From NCBI GenBank assembly GCA_001028815.1, contig LDJB01000001.1:1052549-1116548 (forward strand): a stretch of DNA of 64,000 nucleotides, read 5' to 3'. The notes beneath the pieces were generated by a model, which was not told the origin of the DNA, made no database searches, and saw nothing but the letters and a program-made list of their open reading frames with translations. This document shows positions 61,821-64,000 of the stretch, piece after piece (within the stretch, counting starts at the first letter, position 1; each line of letters opens with the position of its first letter). The position numbers and the translations under genes are program-made. This DNA is from Peptococcaceae bacterium 1109 (GTDB lineage Bacteria > Bacillota > Limnochordia > Darwinibacteriales > Darwinibacteriaceae).

Positions 61821-62492
61821 ATGTTCGATATTCTGGCAAGGATCAGAACTGAACTGGAGAAGGCAAACAACACGCCTTCCGGGGCTCACCTTAGAACAGG
61901 CGACGTGCGTCAGATCGCGGCCAAGGTGTACAGAAGCCTGCCTGATCGGTCGAGGGCCTCTGTCTTCTCCGTTTGTGAGGTGCTGCTGGAGCAGCGCAGC
62001 TGGCCTATGAAGGTTATCGCCTTTGACTTTGCTTACCGGGTTAGGAAGCAGTATGACCAGGGCACCTTCGACCTTTTTCAGCGCTGGCTGGAAGAGTATG
62101 TGCGTGGGTGGGGTGACTGTGATGACTTCTGTACCCACGCTTTCGGGGAGTTGATCTGCCAATACACGGAGCTGACAGAGAAAACAGTCTTGTGGACGCA
62201 GCGGGAGGAGTTCTGGATGAGGCGGGCAGCGGCTGTGGTGCTCATTCCTGCCATCAGACGCGGCAGGTACACGGAGTGCAGCCCTCTCCGGGTGGCAGAT
62301 CTCCTCATGCAGGACGAACACGATCTAGTCCGCAAGGGGTACGGATGGATGCTCAAGGTCTTTTCCACCAAGGAACCCGAGCTTGTTTACAACTACCTGC
62401 TGAAGAACAGAGAGACCATGCCTAGAGTGGCTTTGCGCTATGCATTGGAGAAGCTGAGCGCAGACCGAAAAAGAACGCTGATGCAGGGCTGA
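61821..62492 (+). CDS. DNA alkylation repair protein (AlkD-like HEAT repeats)
   Basis: A 223-residue all-helical protein. WPMKVIAFDFAYRVRKQYDQ and DDFCTHAFGELICQYTEL correspond to the AlkD/AlkC HEAT-like repeats, where D in WGDCDDFC is the catalytic-type Asp. FWMRRAAAVVLIPAIRRGRY and KGYGWMLKVFSTKEPELV complete the superhelix. AlkD-type enzymes excise 3- and 7-alkylpurines. GGTAGGCGAGTGGG precedes the ATG. A single gene next to the IS3 element. Confidence 0.82.
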   Translation: MFDILARIRTELEKANNTPSGAHLRTGDVRQIAAKVYRSLPDRSRASVFSVCEVLLEQRSWPMKVIAFDFAYRVRKQYDQGTFDLFQRWLEEYVRGWGDCDDFCTHAFGELICQYTELTEKTVLWTQREEFWMRRAAAVVLIPAIRRGRYTECSPLRVADLLMQDEHDLVRKGYGWMLKVFSTKEPELVYNYLLKNRETMPRVALRYALEKLSADRKRTLMQG

Positions 62493-62700
62493 CTCTGGAT
62501 CGGCTACCACAAATAGCCTGTCACATGTGTGTGCTAGACAGCGATCTGTGTGAAAAAAGCAGGACTTTCCGGACTATTGACGAAGAAGGATTTAAAATTA
62601 AGGAAAAAGTGTCGAGAATAACCGTGGTCAGCCTCACCCTTCGTCTCGTGGAGCGAGACTTGGTCGTAGGCGTAGCTAGCGAAAGGAGGTGCTTGGTCGA

Positions 62701-63357
62701 TTGAGGAAGATAGCTGCCGGTGTGTTGGTGTCCTTGTCTGTGTTTTTGGCATGCTTCGTATGGGCGCCAGCAGCCATGAGACCTGTGCACGCTCAACAGC
62801 ATCTGCAGTTAACGTTAGATGCAGTAGACACTGTGCGGGATTACTACTTTGAGTATGCGACCCAAAATGGCTGGCAGATCCTAAATGACCTCATGCGCGA
62901 GAGGGCCATGGCGGAAGTACGATCTCACGGTCCGTTCGTTGAGACTGCCAGCCGTTTGTACACTCCTAGGGTGCTGTGGGTAGAGAGAATGGCCGTTGCG
63001 GATTACTACTTTCAGGATTTCGCGGAGGCAGAGGAGGAGTTCTACAGTTCATATTACGTGAATCCGACTCACGGAGTTTTGATCAAGACCTTCTTGATAG
63101 ACAGTAATCCAAACAATCTTAGGGATAGCAGTCTGGAGTTCATCGTCAGAGATTCTGCTGGGAACATCTACCGGGACTGGGACGTGCTGGCACTTCCTGA
63201 CCAGATGGCGGAGAGAACGATCTTAGGCGTCACTCTTTACGATGCCTCCTATGACTTGCTAGTCTTCGGCGACTTCACCGAAGTAGACAGCATTGAGCTC
63301 TTCATCTTCGTGGATGGGTTGATGACTCGTGCTGAGCACAGATGGCTGTTGCAGTAG
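62701..63357 (+). CDS. Secreted hypothetical protein
   Basis: 218 residues. Signal peptide with hydrophobic GVLVSLSVFLACFVWAPAAM and an AxA-like site at VHAQQ. The mature part has helical (LTLDAVDTVRDYYFEYATQN) and beta segments (SLEFIVRDSAGNIYRDWDVL). ETASRLYTPRVLWVERMAVA is reminiscent of extracellular sensor domains, but I recognise no family. AAAGGAGG (62682-62689) supports TTG at 62701; GTG at 62689 overlaps that site. Followed by a terminator. Confidence 0.65.
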   Translation: MRKIAAGVLVSLSVFLACFVWAPAAMRPVHAQQHLQLTLDAVDTVRDYYFEYATQNGWQILNDLMRERAMAEVRSHGPFVETASRLYTPRVLWVERMAVADYYFQDFAEAEEEFYSSYYVNPTHGVLIKTFLIDSNPNNLRDSSLEFIVRDSAGNIYRDWDVLALPDQMAERTILGVTLYDASYDLLVFGDFTEVDSIELFIFVDGLMTRAEHRWLLQ

Positions 63358-63413
63358 TATGACAAGCTGTGCATACGCGACTGGAGCAATGACGGCGTGC
63401 TCCGAGCAATAAC

Positions 63414-63470
63414 AAAAGGTACCGAAATGCCTACTGCCCGAGGGCGTATGCATTATATGGTACCTTTTTT
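63414..63470 (+). terminator. Terminator after the secreted protein gene
   Basis: AAAAGGTACC and GGTACCTTTTTT bracket a long hairpin with an inner ATGC/GCAT pairing. The T run follows the stem on the + strand, and the A run gives a weaker signal in the other direction. Confidence 0.8.
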
Positions 63471-63646
63471 GATCAGTCATGTAGAAGTCTCGGACTGAGG
63501 TCGGTCGCGTGCTGTAGCTTATACCCGTTTAACGTCCTTCAGCAGTAAGGATCATGTATAATTAAGTTCGCAATTTGAAAAAGGAAAAGCCATCGGGACT
63601 CCGAAATGGTAAGTCGTCAGACAAAACCGAAAAGGAGTTGTTACCG

Positions 63647-64000
63647 ATGGCCTACCATAAGAATACCCTAAGTTTAGAAAAAATGCTATTGAAATTTCTC
63701 GCTGAACCCGACCCCATGCTTGCTATGCTTGAGTGGCTCTGCCACCAGTTGATGGAAGTGGAGATCGAAAACAAATTAAATGCTGGAAAAGGTGAACACT
63801 CGCCTGAACGGGTCGGTTACAGATCCGGAACCAGGGTTAGAAGATTTGACACTAGAATGGGTACTATGTACCTACTTGTGCCCAAGGTTCGCAAAGGGGG
63901 ATACGTGCCCTTCTTTGTGACCGAGCGAAAGCGTTCTGAACAGGCCTTAATGCAAGTCGTTCAGGAAGCATTTATTAACGGCGTCTCAACAAGAAAAATG
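63647..64000 (+). CDS. IS256-family transposase (partial, runs off window)
   Basis: The first 118 residues of a Mutator-type transposase. LEWLCHQLMEVEIENKLNAG, ERVGYRSGTRVRRFDTRMGT, then VPKVRKGGYVPFFVTERKRS and EQALMQVVQEAFINGVSTRK match the IS256 N-terminal region; the DDE core lies beyond the window. AAAAGGAGTTGTTACCG precedes the ATG. The insertion's left end is probably near 63594, but I could not confirm its repeat. Confidence 0.9.
   Translation, partial: MAYHKNTLSLEKMLLKFLAEPDPMLAMLEWLCHQLMEVEIENKLNAGKGEHSPERVGYRSGTRVRRFDTRMGTMYLLVPKVRKGGYVPFFVTERKRSEQALMQVVQEAFINGVSTRKM

Overview
The window looks like chromosomal DNA from an anaerobic or facultative member of the Bacillota. The evidence is strong AGGAGG-type ribosome binding sites with many GTG and TTG starts, an S-box (SAM-I) riboswitch, a DUF3796/XRE pair, a Bce-type kinase and ABC remnant, and TatA/TatC next to a split-Soret-type cytochrome. 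I cannot fix the class or genus from sequence alone.

Layout. 1-2101: a LacI-family regulator running off the left edge with a perfect palindromic operator, then a DEDDh exonuclease with a BRCT domain. 2667-6893: a wrecked DNA-modification locus. A methyltransferase gene is split by an IS3-family element, which is itself split by a group II intron, and the helicase gene after it is truncated. 7216-7755: a 119-aa gene under a complete SAM-I riboswitch and terminator. 7877-11938: a ferric/phosphonate-type ABC importer (solute-binding protein, double permease, ATPase) behind a 5' leader with an intrinsic terminator. 11992-14053: two DUF2294 (MpsC-like) proteins flanking a HAMP/DUF4388 membrane protein. 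14193-14346: a decayed CRISPR remnant. 15349-20109: a YtfQ-YtfR-YtfT-YjfF-type sugar importer. 20164-24045: a second, paralogous ferric-type importer. 24302-28027: NTF2-like protein, chemotaxis receptor, XRE/DUF3796 pair with a double operator, HAD hydrolase and DUF4180.

28507-34472 is a carbohydrate locus: RpiR regulator, solute-binding protein, two permeases, sugar isomerase and nucleotidyltransferase, with no ATPase of its own. 34477-37170 encodes an internally duplicated transglutaminase-like protein. 37200-43534 is a compact cytochrome c export and maturation block: ccmDCBAFE, a Tat-exported dihaem split-Soret-type cytochrome, tatC and tatA. Its CcmE carries the CXXXY haem-attachment motif in place of HXXXY. 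43745-44722 is a three-gene operon of unknown function.

44847-48735 is a decaying stretch: a MEDS/HD-GYP sensor with an in-frame stop, a MalT-like STAND gene fused tail-to-tail to a truncated ABC gene, and a kinase lacking its N-terminus. 48919-52011 holds GNAT, a beta-helix remnant, DUF4282 and DUF4127. 52285-56600 is a two-gene McrBC-like system: an AAA+ ATPase with a long coiled coil, and a DUF2357/PD-(D/E)XK nuclease. This is the best candidate for an under-described defence system. 56923-57672 is an Arr (rifampin ADP-ribosyltransferase) fused to a TPR-like N-terminus. The right end has small orphan genes, a complete IS3-family element, a DNA alkylation repair protein, a secreted protein, and the start of an IS256-family transposase that runs off the window.

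All calls come from reading translations and motifs by eye. No database search was run.
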